The translations under genes and the position numbers were made by a program. A DNA stretch of 59,185 bases, from positions 1-59,185 of the forward strand of contig JAQXVU010000021.1 in assembly GCA_029225085.1 (NCBI GenBank), given 5' to 3'. This document shows, piece by piece, positions 9,684 through 17,855 of this stretch (the first letter of the stretch is position 1; every line of letters starts with the position of its first letter). The DNA comes from Eggerthellales bacterium. Its GTDB lineage: Bacteria; Actinomycetota; Coriobacteriia; Coriobacteriales; Eggerthellaceae. The notes beneath the pieces are model-generated. The model made no database searches. It was not told the DNA's origin and worked only from the letters and a program-made list of their open reading frames with translations.

Positions 9684-11024
9684 CTACAGACTGCCCAGAT
9701 ACTTATCGAGTTCCCACTGGCTCACCGTAGACTGGTACTCCTGCCACTCACGGCGCTTCTCCTCTACCAGGAAGCCGTGAATATGCTCGCCGAGGGTCTC
9801 CTTCATGAGCTCAGATTTCTCGAAGAGGTCGATAGCCTTGCCCAGATTGTCGGGAAGCATCTTGATGCCGCGCTCGTCGAGCTCGTCCTGGCTCAGGCTG
9901 AACAGGTCGATGCCCTCCGTAGGTGCAGGCAGAGGAAGCTCGTCCTCGATGCCCTTCAGGCCTGCAGCCAGCATGACGGCAAAGGCCAGGTAAGGATTGG
10001 CGGCAGGATCAGGGCAACGAACCTCGACACGGCAGGCAATGTCCTTGTCGGGCTTGTACATGGGGATGCGCAGCAAGGTAGAGCGATTCTTGGTTGCCCA
10101 AGAGATGAAGGCAGGTGCTTCTACATGGGAGGCGATGCGCTTATAAGAGTTCACGTACTGGTTGGTGACCAAGCAGAACTCGGGGGCATACTTCAGCAGA
10201 CCGGCCATGTAGTGCTTGGCCAAGTCGGAGAGGTTGTTTCCGTCAGGGTCGTTGGCGTCGAAGAACAGGTTGTTGCCGTCGAAGTCAAAGAGACTCTGAT
10301 GCACGTGCATGCCATTGCCAGCGCAGCCATCCATGGGCTTGGGCATGAAGGAGGCGAAGACGCCGTGCTTCATGGCGACCTCTTTCACCACCATCTTGTA
10401 GGTCATGACCGCATCGGCCATGCTGAGGGCATCGTTGAAGCGCAGGTCGATCTCGTGCTGAGAAGGAGCGCCCTCATGATGGGAGTATTCCACGGGAATA
10501 CCCATCTTCTCGAGGGTGAGGATGGTCTCACGACGAAGATCGGAGGCGCTGTCGAGTGAGGTCAGGTCGAAGTAGCCGCCGTTATCGAGGGGCACGGTGC
10601 CATGCTCATCCTCGAAGTAGAAGTACTCTACCTCAGGGCCGATGTTCATGATGTAGCCCTTGGCAGCTGCCTTATCGCACATCTTGCGCAGCACGTAGCG
10701 AGGATCGCCCTCGAAACGATTGCCGTCTGGGGTGCGAATGGTGCAGAACATTCTTCCCACCGCGTTATTGGCGGGACGCCAAGGCAGAATCTGGAAGGTG
10801 TCAGGCTCAGGGAAGGCGATCATGTCGCTCTCCTCCGTGGGGCTGAAGCCCTCTACGCAGGAGCCGTCGAAGCCCATGCCCTCCTCGAGAGCGTTCTCTA
10901 CCTCATTGGTGCTGACGGCGAAAGACTTCATCTTTCCCAACACGTCGGTAAACCAGAAGCGAACGAAGTGAACGTCCCGGTTCTTGATGGTTTTCATGAC
11001 GAAGTCGCGCTGTACGCTCTGCAT
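9684..11024 (-). CDS. glnA: glutamine synthetase, type I (alpha subtype)
   Basis: GlnA makes glutamine from glutamate, ammonia and ATP. The 446-residue length and the absence of the 25-residue insertion and the adenylylation-site tyrosine region point to the GSI-alpha form (Bacillus-like) rather than the GSI-beta form of mycobacteria. Landmarks are GMGFDGSCVEGF, GPEVEYFYF (metal ligands), the AGNGMHVHQSL ATP-binding region and NRSTLLRIP. ATG 11024 has a GAGGGGGG ribosome binding site 3 bases upstream. It heads a probable operon with the GlnR-like regulator and polA. Confidence 0.97.
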   Translation of the reverse strand: MQSVQRDFVMKTIKNRDVHFVRFWFTDVLGKMKSFAVSTNEVENALEEGMGFDGSCVEGFSPTEESDMIAFPEPDTFQILPWRPANNAVGRMFCTIRTPDGNRFEGDPRYVLRKMCDKAAAKGYIMNIGPEVEYFYFEDEHGTVPLDNGGYFDLTSLDSASDLRRETILTLEKMGIPVEYSHHEGAPSQHEIDLRFNDALSMADAVMTYKMVVKEVAMKHGVFASFMPKPMDGCAGNGMHVHQSLFDFDGNNLFFDANDPDGNNLSDLAKHYMAGLLKYAPEFCLVTNQYVNSYKRIASHVEAPAFISWATKNRSTLLRIPMYKPDKDIACRVEVRCPDPAANPYLAFAVMLAAGLKGIEDELPLPAPTEGIDLFSLSQDELDERGIKMLPDNLGKAIDLFEKSELMKETLGEHIHGFLVEEKRREWQEYQSTVSQWELDKYLGSL

Positions 11025-11050
11025 AAGCCCCCCTCATTGCGTAAGGTTAC

Positions 11051-11056
11051 ATAATA
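11051..11056 (-). promoter_or_regulatory. candidate -10 box of the glnA promoter
   Basis: TATTAT on the minus strand sits in the only A/T-rich stretch upstream of glnA. No good -35 is present at 16-18 bases, which would fit an activator-dependent promoter. This is weak evidence. Confidence 0.35.
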
Positions 11057-11116
11057 TTTTTCTACCTAGTTCACCGTGATAGTACCATCGGTTCCGATTC
11101 CCTTGCATCTTAAACC

Positions 11117-11139
11117 GTCACCCGAAACGAAGCTGAAAC
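11117..11139. promoter_or_regulatory. possible GlnR-type operator upstream of glnA
   Basis: GTCAC (11117-11121) is followed by GAAAC (11124-11128) and a second GAAAC (11135-11139). The two GAAAC elements are spaced exactly 11 bases start to start. Actinobacterial GlnR boxes are built from GTnAC/GaAAC elements at about this spacing. It is about 95-115 bases before the glnA start and overlaps the terminator region of the gene upstream. Confidence 0.3.
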
Positions 11140-11170
11140 ACAAGAGGGAGCCGACTACATCGACTCCCTC
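11135..11170 (-). terminator. terminator after the FabK-type gene
   Basis: A 7-bp stem (11144-11150 with 11164-11170), extended by two further pairs past one mismatch, is followed on the minus strand by TTGTGTTT. It lies about 57 bases after the stop codon at 11227. Confidence 0.75.
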
Positions 11171-11226
11171 ATAAATACGTATGCGAAAACGCGACGAGCT
11201 ATATTCCGCTCGCTCCCCTACAGTGC

Positions 11227-12165
11227 CTAGCCGTAGATGCGCTTCATATCCTCCCAAGCGGCATCGGCCTCAGCCATGATGTCGGTGACGATCTTGGCAA
11301 CAGGCTTAACCTCCTTGATAACAGGAGAGATCATGCCAGCGGAGAAGGCGCCGCCCTCATAGTCGCCGTTGTGAGCGCGAGCGATAGAACCGGTGCAGTA
11401 ATCGTAGAGCTCCTCCTCGGGGACTCCTGCGTAGTAGCGCTCCCAGAAGCCATCGGTGAAGGGATTCTTGATGCAGCGAACCTGCTTCTTGCCGGGTACG
11501 CCGGACAGCACGGTGGCGTTGTCCTTGGAGTCGACGATGAGCTGCTTGTACACATCGGAAACGGTGCACTCATCGGACGTCAGGAACACGGTGCCCATCT
11601 GCACGCCCACGCAACCCATGGCCAGAGCGCCCAGCAGACCGCGACCAGTAGCGATACCGCCTGCTGCGATAACGGGGATGTTCACCTCTTCTACCACCTG
11701 AGCAATCAGAGGCAGCGTGGTCATAGAGCCAATGTGGCCGCCGCCCTCGAGGCCCTCGCAGACAACGGCAGCAGCGCCCAGCTTCTCCATCTTCTTAGCG
11801 GCACGTGCATGAGGAATGAGCACGATGGCCTTGATGCCAGCCTCAGCAAGCTTAGGAACGATGGTAGCAGGGTTGCCGGCGGAAACGGTGCAGATCTGCA
11901 CGCCCTCCTCGATGCAGACATCGGCGATCTCGTCGATGCGATCGTTTTCCATAATGAGGTTCACGCCGAAAGGCTTGTCAGTAAGGGAACGGCAGATCTG
12001 AATCTGCTCGCGCATGTACTCAGGGGTGTCGAAACCGCACTGAATGACGCCAAGGGCACCGGCATTAGAAACGGCTGCAGCAAACTTGCCGTCAGTGATG
12101 TGAGCCATAGCTCCCTGCAGGATCGGGTACTCGATACCGAGCAGATCGCACAACGCAGTTCTCAT
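11227..12165 (-). CDS. FabK-type flavin-dependent enoyl-ACP reductase / nitronate monooxygenase family
   Basis: The 312-residue TIM-barrel flavoprotein begins LCDLLGIEYPILQGAMAHI and shows AVSNAGALGVI, PFGVNLIM, the VCEGLEGGGHIG substrate region, PVIAAGGIATGRG and VGVQMGTVFL. This set is closest to FabK, which reduces enoyl-ACP in fatty acid elongation using FMN and NAD(P)H. 2-nitropropane dioxygenase-like proteins share the fold. No other fab gene is nearby, so the exact substrate is open. It is the second gene after the 2-hydroxyacid dehydrogenase-like gene, with a 48-base gap. Confidence 0.8.
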   Translation of the reverse strand: MRTALCDLLGIEYPILQGAMAHITDGKFAAAVSNAGALGVIQCGFDTPEYMREQIQICRSLTDKPFGVNLIMENDRIDEIADVCIEEGVQICTVSAGNPATIVPKLAEAGIKAIVLIPHARAAKKMEKLGAAAVVCEGLEGGGHIGSMTTLPLIAQVVEEVNIPVIAAGGIATGRGLLGALAMGCVGVQMGTVFLTSDECTVSDVYKQLIVDSKDNATVLSGVPGKKQVRCIKNPFTDGFWERYYAGVPEEELYDYCTGSIARAHNGDYEGGAFSAGMISPVIKEVKPVAKIVTDIMAEADAAWEDMKRIYG

Positions 12166-12205
12166 GGGATTACTCCTTTTTCTCTGGAATGCAACGGGAA
12201 CTATT

Positions 12206-12221
12206 TTACTGCATTACTGCA
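12206..12221. repeat. 8-bp tandem duplication at a stop codon
   Basis: The octamer 12214-12221, which includes the stop codon and the next codons of the 2-hydroxyacid dehydrogenase-like gene, is repeated exactly at 12206-12213, immediately downstream. Confidence 0.6.
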
Positions 12222-13107
12222 AGAACTCCTGCATATTGGCCAGCACCTTATCGCTGAGGCGGCCCATGGCCTCCTTGGTGCTGCCGGAGGACTGGTTCAC
12301 GCAGTTCACGTGGGGGTTGCCCTCGAAGCGATCTGGGTCTGCGGCGATGGCGGCACGAGTGTCGCAGAAGAACTCATTGGTTCCCTCTTCCAGCCACTTC
12401 ATGAGAGGCTCATCCTCATGACCAGGGGCGATAGAGGTGTTGAAGAGGATCTTGTGGTTGCCCAGAGCCTTGAACTCCTCCTCACCCATAAGGATCACGT
12501 TCTTGTTCAGGCACAGGAACACCACCTGGGACTGAGCCAAGAGCTCATGCAGGGGCAGGTAGGCAATGCCTCGCTCCTCGCACTCGGGCTTACGGGTACG
12601 GCTGTAGTAGGACACGGGAGTTCCGAAGAACCGCAGGGCATCGGCAATCATGGTGCCGGTGGTGCCCAAGCCAACGATGCCGGCGTGAATGCTGGCCAGC
12701 TCGATGGGCTTGTCCTCATAGCGCTTGCCGTTGTGGCCCTGCAGATAGGAGACCAGCTGGGAAATCACGTATTCCACCACGCCCTGATCGCCGTAGTCGC
12801 GAACGCCCTTCACCGTGATGCCCAACTCACGGGCGGTAGCGATGTCTACATTGGCGGCCTTCTCGGAATACAGGCTGCAGCACATGCCCACATACTTCAG
12901 GTTGGGAGCGGCCTTCAGCACGTCGCCGTTAATGCGGCTGGTATAGCTCACCAACACGCAATCGGCGTCACCGATGCGCTGAGAGATGACCTCATCGGAT
13001 GCGGGGATATCGTCATACAGGACGACCTCGGCGGCATACTCGGACAGGCGAGCCTTCCCTTCCGCCGTCAGGTTCACCGGCTCAATTGCCACAAGCTTCT
13101 GAAACAT
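12214..13107 (-). CDS. D-2-hydroxyacid dehydrogenase family protein with atypical active site
   Basis: The 297-residue protein has the two-domain architecture of D-isomer-specific 2-hydroxyacid dehydrogenases. A flavodoxin-like catalytic domain comes first (VLVSYTSRINGDVLKAAPNL), then a Rossmann NAD domain with GIVGLGTTG. The usual catalytic Arg (NxxRG) is replaced: the segment reads FNTSIAPG. The usual PHIxGST His segment reads NQSSGST. It may be inactive as a dehydrogenase or use other chemistry. ATG 13107 with AAGGAG about 8 bases upstream is a clear start; the frame continues to 13476 without a better one. Confidence 0.75.
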   Translation of the reverse strand: MFQKLVAIEPVNLTAEGKARLSEYAAEVVLYDDIPASDEVISQRIGDADCVLVSYTSRINGDVLKAAPNLKYVGMCCSLYSEKAANVDIATARELGITVKGVRDYGDQGVVEYVISQLVSYLQGHNGKRYEDKPIELASIHAGIVGLGTTGTMIADALRFFGTPVSYYSRTRKPECEERGIAYLPLHELLAQSQVVFLCLNKNVILMGEEEFKALGNHKILFNTSIAPGHEDEPLMKWLEEGTNEFFCDTRAAIAADPDRFEGNPHVNCVNQSSGSTKEAMGRLSDKVLANMQEFLQ

Positions 13108-13448
13108 GTGCGTTCTCCTTTGCTTCTCTCGGGCCATTCCCCCAGCCCAACATGCTTTCAGGCCAACTCCGATCGAAACACCTTCGGCTTCACTCCGCGC
13201 GAAACTTCGTCGTTGCAGTGTTCGCGAAGCGTCCTCGGCTTCCTGGTCGGCCCAAAACTCATCACACGTTCTTATGCTAACAACCAACGCACGCAGGAAA
13301 AGCCCTAGCCTTGGGGAAATGACCAGTAGCTTATTGGGGAAATTAAGAGTATGGAAAGCGACCCAACCGCAAGGGAGCCAGCCCTGCGACGCGAATACGG
13401 CCAAGAGCGAGGACCAGCCTCGCAGTGCAAATGCGGCCAAAACGCAAA
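13108..13448. other. gene-free spacer with a direct-repeat pair
   Basis: Between the 2-hydroxyacid dehydrogenase-like start and the tmRNA terminator I see no gene. It holds an exact 10-bp direct repeat, TTGGGGAAAT at 13311-13320 and 13334-13343 (23-base period). Further left is moderately repetitive GC-rich sequence (about 13376-13445). The repeat pair lies about 200 bases upstream of the dehydrogenase-like gene. Confidence 0.5.
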
Positions 13449-13478
13449 GCAGCCGGCGATTGCTCGCCGGCTGCAAAA
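13449..13478 (-). terminator. terminator of tmRNA
   Basis: A perfect 10-bp stem (13449-13458 with 13465-13474, 6-base loop) begins 10 bases after the CCA end of the tmRNA on the minus strand. It is followed by TTTGCGTTTT. Confidence 0.85.
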
Positions 13479-13483
13479 GTTGT

Positions 13484-13850
13484 TGGTGGAGGCGCGGAGA
13501 ATCGAACTCCGGTCCATACTAGACTCGCCATCAGGCTCTACAAGCTTAGTCGACGTTTAAGCTTCGGTGCACCCTCTCCCGTCGACGGGAATGAATGCAC
13601 CTAGTCAGTTCGATCTTAGTGGGACCCATACTGACTACGTGACCCCACGCATCACCCTAAAATGACGTCACCACGGCAACGAGTGAAAATGCCGCTTAGA
13701 CGGCTGCTAGCAAATATTAAGCAGCGAGGGCCATCTGCTGGCCAGAGTAATTCTTGTCAATTAAATTTGACGGTACCCCTGTTTAACGTGGCGAGGAGAC
13801 CACGACCTGCTCCTCATCTTGAACCTACCATGTCGAAACCAGTCGCCCCC
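13484..13850 (-). ncRNA. ssrA: transfer-messenger RNA (tmRNA)
   Basis: The 5' end GGGGGCGACTGGTTTCGACA and the 3' end, a T-arm (GGTTCGATTC type) followed by CGCCTCC-A-CCA, pair to form the tRNA-like acceptor stem with one G-U pair. CCA is encoded at 13484-13486. A first pseudoknot is recognisable (GAGGAG with CTCCTC, CGTGG with CCACG). The tag frame ends ...DKNYSGQQMALAA before TAA at 13717-13719. No Ala codon is available as resume codon; Asp GAC at 13756-13758 is my best candidate. The partners SmpB and RNase R are encoded at 35528 and 36159. Confidence 0.95.
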
Positions 13851-13859
13851 GAATAAACG

Positions 13860-13887
13860 AAGGTAAAGGTAAGCTCCACCTTTTCAA
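13860..13887 (-). promoter_or_regulatory. promoter of tmRNA
   Basis: TTGAAA (13882-13887) and TACCTT (13860-13865) on the minus strand are 16 bases apart. The -10 box ends 9 bases before the mature tmRNA 5' end. Confidence 0.6.
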
Positions 13888-14035
13888 CGTGCGTGCAGCA
13901 AACAACTGCAAATGCGGGCGAGAATGCGTACCCGCGAGTTAGGCATTGTAGAGAATCCTCCCCAACTGCGCAACCCTGCCGAATTCCCATTCGCCAGAAA
14001 CCCCCGCGCAGACCCCCGAATCCCGTTAAATGACC

Positions 14036-14075
14036 CCATACGAAACGCTGGCCCCAGCCAAAGCCGGGACCAGCG
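14036..14075 (-). terminator. terminator after glyS
   Basis: An extended inverted repeat (14046-14058 with 14063-14075, a few mismatches) follows the glyS stop on the minus strand by about 30 bases and ends in a short TTTCG tract. The rest of the spacer from 13888 to 14035 shows no gene. Confidence 0.6.
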
Positions 14076-14107
14076 CCTCAACCACAGTCGAAACCGAAGG
14101 AAGCTGC

Positions 14108-16186
14108 TTACTTCTTGGCCATCTTTCCGAAGTCGGCGATAGGAGTGAAGATGGAGACGAAGCGGTTCAGCAGACGCAGATGGTTCTCGCGGACCTTTTC
14201 GTCATCGCACATAATCATCACCTGATCGAAGAAGGCATCGACAGGCTCGCGCAGGGAGGCGAGCTCAGCGAATGCGGCCTTGTAGTCACCGTCGGCGAGC
14301 TTCTGGGCAGTGACGGCCTTAGCGGCGTCGAGAGCATCGAGCAGAGCCTCTTCCACAGGATCCATAAGGCCGGTGTTCACGGAGACACCCAGCTCAGGAT
14401 CGCGGAGGTTGTTGGCACGAGCATAGGCGGTTGCCAGGTTCTCGAAGACCTCGGGCATGTCGCCGCGAGTCTCAGAAAGGGCCACGGTCCTGTCGGCGAT
14501 AGCCTTAGGCTCTACCACACCGCATGCCAGAACGGCATCGATCACGTCAGGAGCATGACCGTCGTCCTTCAGCATGACCTTGGTACGGGTGATGAAGAAG
14601 TCGATGACCTGCTTCTTCACGGCTTCCTTGTCGCAGTCGAGGTCAGCATAGGTTGCCAGGGAGGCATCGACGCTGCGCTCGAGGGACACGGGCAAGCCAT
14701 CCTGCAGCATGCGTACCATGCCAATGGTGGAACGACGCAGGGCGAAGGGGTCCTTCGAACCACTGGGAGCCTGATCGACAGCGAAGAGGCCGCAGATGGT
14801 GTCCATCTTGTCAGCGAAAGCGGTGAGACGGCCAACCAGGGTGTCGGGAACCTCGTCACCGGCGAAGCGGGGGCGATAGTGCTGGCCGATGGCCTGAGCG
14901 ACCTGAGGAGTCTCACCGGAGGCAGCGGCATAGTAGGAGCCCATGACGCCCTGAACGGCGGTGAACTCGATAACCGCATTGGTTACCAGGTCAGCCTTGC
15001 ACAGATAGCAGGCGCGCTTCAGGTCGGCGGCATCGGTCTCGGAGAGCCGTGCCTGTGCGGCCAGGTCCTCAGCCAGCTTAGTGAGGCGCTCCGCCTTGTC
15101 CTTCACGGTGCCCAGGCTCTCCTGGAACACCACCTGATCAAGGTTCTCTACGTAAGCTTCCAGAGGCTTCTTCAGATCCTCCTCGTAGAAGAACTTCGCA
15201 TCGGAGAGGCGGGCGCGAACCACGCGCTCATTGCCGTCGATGATGGTCTCAGCGCAGGCAGGATCGCCGTTAGAGACCAGGATGAAGCGGTTGGTGAGCT
15301 TGCCGTTCTCGTACAGGGGGAAGTAGCGCTGGTCGACCAGCATGGTGTCGACGATGATCTCCTCGGGAACCTGCAGGAACTCCTCGTCGAAGGTGGCACA
15401 CATAGGCGTGGGGTACTCGGAGAGGTTGATGACCTCAGTGAGGGTGCGCTCAGGCAGAGAGGCGGTAGCGCCGGTCTCGGCCTCGATCTTGGCAACGCCA
15501 GCGCGAATGACCTCCTCACGCTCTGCCATAGAGGGGATCACGTAGGATGCGCGGATCACCTGCAGCAGGTCGTCGGCGCAGGCAACCTCGTGCATGCCCT
15601 TGGCCAGCACGCGATGACCAGCAGTGAAGCGGTCGGCGGTCAGAGGGCCATAGGTGACGGGAATGACCTGATCGCCGAAAAGTGCCAGCAGGTAGCGAAC
15701 GGGACGAACATAGGTCTCGCGGGTAGAGCCCCAACGGCAGCTGCGAGGCCAGGCCAGCGCAGGAATGAAGGAGCCCAGCACCTCAGGGAGAATGTCGGCC
15801 ACGCTCTTTGCGGGGGTGTCGACGATGGCGAAGATGCACTCATCGCCATCAGCCTCGCGGCGAACCAGGTCCTCTACCGCAACGCCCTTACCGCGAGCGA
15901 AGCCAGCGGCGGCCTTGGTGGGATTGCCCTTGTCGTCGAAGGCGATGGAAACCTTGGGTCCCTTGTACTCCTCGTGCTGAGCGGGAATCTCCTCGGCAAC
16001 GCCGGAGGCCATCACGATGAGACGGCGAGGGGAATCGTAGATCTTCACATCGTCGAAGGGGATGCCGGCCTCCTTGAAGGCAGCGGGAACCATCTTCTGC
16101 AACTGGGAAATGGCGCTCTTCAGATCGAAGGCGGGAATCTCCTCGGATCCGATCTCGAACGCAAGGGTGCGCTTCTCGTTAGCCAT
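14108..16186 (-). CDS. glyS: glycyl-tRNA synthetase beta subunit
   Basis: The 692-residue beta subunit of the alpha2beta2 GlyRS starts [19 protein letters not shown]. It contains the conserved ETYVRPVRY segment, an HD-like region and the C-terminal anticodon-binding domain (DALDAAKAVTAQKLADGDY onward). ATG 16186 overlaps the glyQ stop codon as TAATG, which indicates translational coupling. The frame continues to 16342 upstream but lies inside glyQ. Confidence 0.96.
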   Translation of the reverse strand: MANEKRTLAFEIGSEEIPAFDLKSAISQLQKMVPAAFKEAGIPFDDVKIYDSPRRLIVMASGVAEEIPAQHEEYKGPKVSIAFDDKGNPTKAAAGFARGKGVAVEDLVRREADGDECIFAIVDTPAKSVADILPEVLGSFIPALAWPRSCRWGSTRETYVRPVRYLLALFGDQVIPVTYGPLTADRFTAGHRVLAKGMHEVACADDLLQVIRASYVIPSMAEREEVIRAGVAKIEAETGATASLPERTLTEVINLSEYPTPMCATFDEEFLQVPEEIIVDTMLVDQRYFPLYENGKLTNRFILVSNGDPACAETIIDGNERVVRARLSDAKFFYEEDLKKPLEAYVENLDQVVFQESLGTVKDKAERLTKLAEDLAAQARLSETDAADLKRACYLCKADLVTNAVIEFTAVQGVMGSYYAAASGETPQVAQAIGQHYRPRFAGDEVPDTLVGRLTAFADKMDTICGLFAVDQAPSGSKDPFALRRSTIGMVRMLQDGLPVSLERSVDASLATYADLDCDKEAVKKQVIDFFITRTKVMLKDDGHAPDVIDAVLACGVVEPKAIADRTVALSETRGDMPEVFENLATAYARANNLRDPELGVSVNTGLMDPVEEALLDALDAAKAVTAQKLADGDYKAAFAELASLREPVDAFFDQVMIMCDDEKVRENHLRLLNRFVSIFTPIADFGKMAKK

Positions 16187-17094
16187 TACTGCTCCTCCCC
16201 TTCTACATCCTGACCGACCACGTTCTTCAGATAGGAGGCGCAGGTCTCCTTTGCCATGCTGCGAACCCTGAGCATGTAGGCCATGCGCTCGGTTGCGGAG
16301 ATGACGCCGCGGGAATCGAGGAGGTTGAAGGTGTGGCAGCACTTCAGCACGTAGTCATAGGCGGGCAGAGGCAGGTTCTGAGCCAGACAGCTCTTGGCCT
16401 CCTGCTCATAGTGGGCGAAGTCGTCGAAGAGCATGTCGACGTTGGCGGTCTCGAAGTTGTAGGCGGAGAACTCACGCTCGTTCTCGAGGAACACATCACC
16501 GTAGGTGAAGGTCACGCCGTCATCGCCGCGAGCCCAGATGATGTCGTAGACGGAGTTAACGCCCTGAATGTACATGACCAGACGCTCGAGGCCGTAGGCG
16601 ATCTCTGCGGGAACAGGCGAGCACTCGAAGCCGCCCACCTGCTGGAAGTAGGTGAACTGGGTGACTTCCATACCGTTCAGCCAGACCTCCCAACCAAGGC
16701 CCCAGGCGCCCAGAGAGGGGCTCTCCCAGTCGTCCTCGACGAAGCGGACGTCATGCTTGTCGGTGTCGATGCCGATGGCCTTCAGAGAGCCCAGGTACAG
16801 CTCCTGAATGTTGTCGGGAGAGGGCTTGATGAGGACCTGGAACTGATAGTAGTGCTGCAAGCGATTGGGGTTCTCACCATAACGACCGTCTGCGGGACGA
16901 CGGCAACCCTGCACGTAGGCGGTGCGCCAGGTGCCGGGGCCCAGGGAACGCAGGGTGGTTGCGGTGTGGTTGGTGCCTGCACCAACCGGGCTATCGTAAG
17001 GCTGCAGGATTACGCAACCCTGGGCAGCCCAATACTTCTGAAGGCTCATGACCACGTCTTGGAAGGTCATGACTTGGGAATCATCTTGTTGCAC
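16186..17094 (-). CDS. glyQ: glycyl-tRNA synthetase alpha subunit
   Basis: The 302-residue class II catalytic subunit shows [35 protein letters not shown], the [15 protein letters not shown] motif and [10 protein letters not shown]-like [17 protein letters not shown]. It activates glycine and needs GlyS for aminoacylation. I chose GTG 17094, which has AGGAGGGGAG 7 bases upstream. An internal ATG at 17070 has no ribosome binding site. Confidence 0.96.
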   Translation of the reverse strand: MQQDDSQVMTFQDVVMSLQKYWAAQGCVILQPYDSPVGAGTNHTATTLRSLGPGTWRTAYVQGCRRPADGRYGENPNRLQHYYQFQVLIKPSPDNIQELYLGSLKAIGIDTDKHDVRFVEDDWESPSLGAWGLGWEVWLNGMEVTQFTYFQQVGGFECSPVPAEIAYGLERLVMYIQGVNSVYDIIWARGDDGVTFTYGDVFLENEREFSAYNFETANVDMLFDDFAHYEQEAKSCLAQNLPLPAYDYVLKCCHTFNLLDSRGVISATERMAYMLRVRSMAKETCASYLKNVVGQDVEGEEQ

Positions 17095-17161
17095 GATGCT
17101 TCTCCCCTCCTACTATCGCTTACTTACGGAATGCTTATAGCTAAACGCTGCGCACATGCAG

Positions 17162-17776
17162 CTATTCTATAACGCCAATGCGGGAAACGGGCCAATAAGT
17201 GAAGAAGGCCCGACCTGTAATGCTATCAATGGATATGGGTCCGAAGGTGCGGGAATCGGCAGAGTGGTTCCTATTGTCCCCCATAACCCACACATGGCCC
17301 TCGGGCACCGCATAGGGATAGATGGGATTCTTGTTCGTCCAATAGGAAGGGGTCTCGAGCGCCACCGTGGTACTGCCCTCTTTCAGGTAGGGCTCGTCGA
17401 TGAGCTCCCCGTCGACGTACACCTGGCCGTTGCGGATATCAACCACCTGGCCTCCTACGGCGATAACCCGCTTCACGTAGGTCTCGGCCGAATAGGTGCC
17501 GTCCTCGTTGCGCACGCACTGGGGCTTTACGAAGGTCACCACGTCTCCCTGGCCGATATCGTTCAGACCCAGGGACACCTTTTCAGAGAAGATCCTGTCA
17601 GAAGGCTCAATGGTGTCTTCCATAGAGGCGGAAGGAACCATGTACACGCCCAAGATGAAGGTGCGCAGACCAACGCAGGCAAGAATGACCACCACGAGCA
17701 CGACAACGAAGCTCAGGGCGTTCTTCGCCATGATGCTCTGCGTGCTCGCTCGTTTCTTTCTTGAATGCTTGCCCAA
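17162..17776 (-). CDS. lepB: signal peptidase I
   Basis: The 204-residue membrane protease has a basic N-terminus and one transmembrane helix (about 18-42). The catalytic serine is in VPSASMEDTI, the lysine in YVKRVIAVGG, and the box E motif is GDNRNHSADSR. It cleaves signal peptides from exported proteins outside the membrane. The start is TTG 17776, with a full AGGAGG site 9 bases upstream; no ATG is near. It follows trmD, the common neighbour, after 79 bases. Confidence 0.95.
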   Translation of the reverse strand: MGKHSRKKRASTQSIMAKNALSFVVVLVVVILACVGLRTFILGVYMVPSASMEDTIEPSDRIFSEKVSLGLNDIGQGDVVTFVKPQCVRNEDGTYSAETYVKRVIAVGGQVVDIRNGQVYVDGELIDEPYLKEGSTTVALETPSYWTNKNPIYPYAVPEGHVWVMGDNRNHSADSRTFGPISIDSITGRAFFTYWPVSRIGVIE

Positions 17777-17855
17777 GGGGCGATACCTCCTGTTTGCTCA
17801 GGCTTTTTCGCCCTAACGTGAAAATACTAGACCATTCACGCGGAAAGCGGAGGCA

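Noticed and set aside
13888-14107. Small gene between tmRNA and glyS
   Set aside because: Open frames here lack a start with a ribosome binding site; the stretch holds only the tmRNA promoter end and the glyS terminator.
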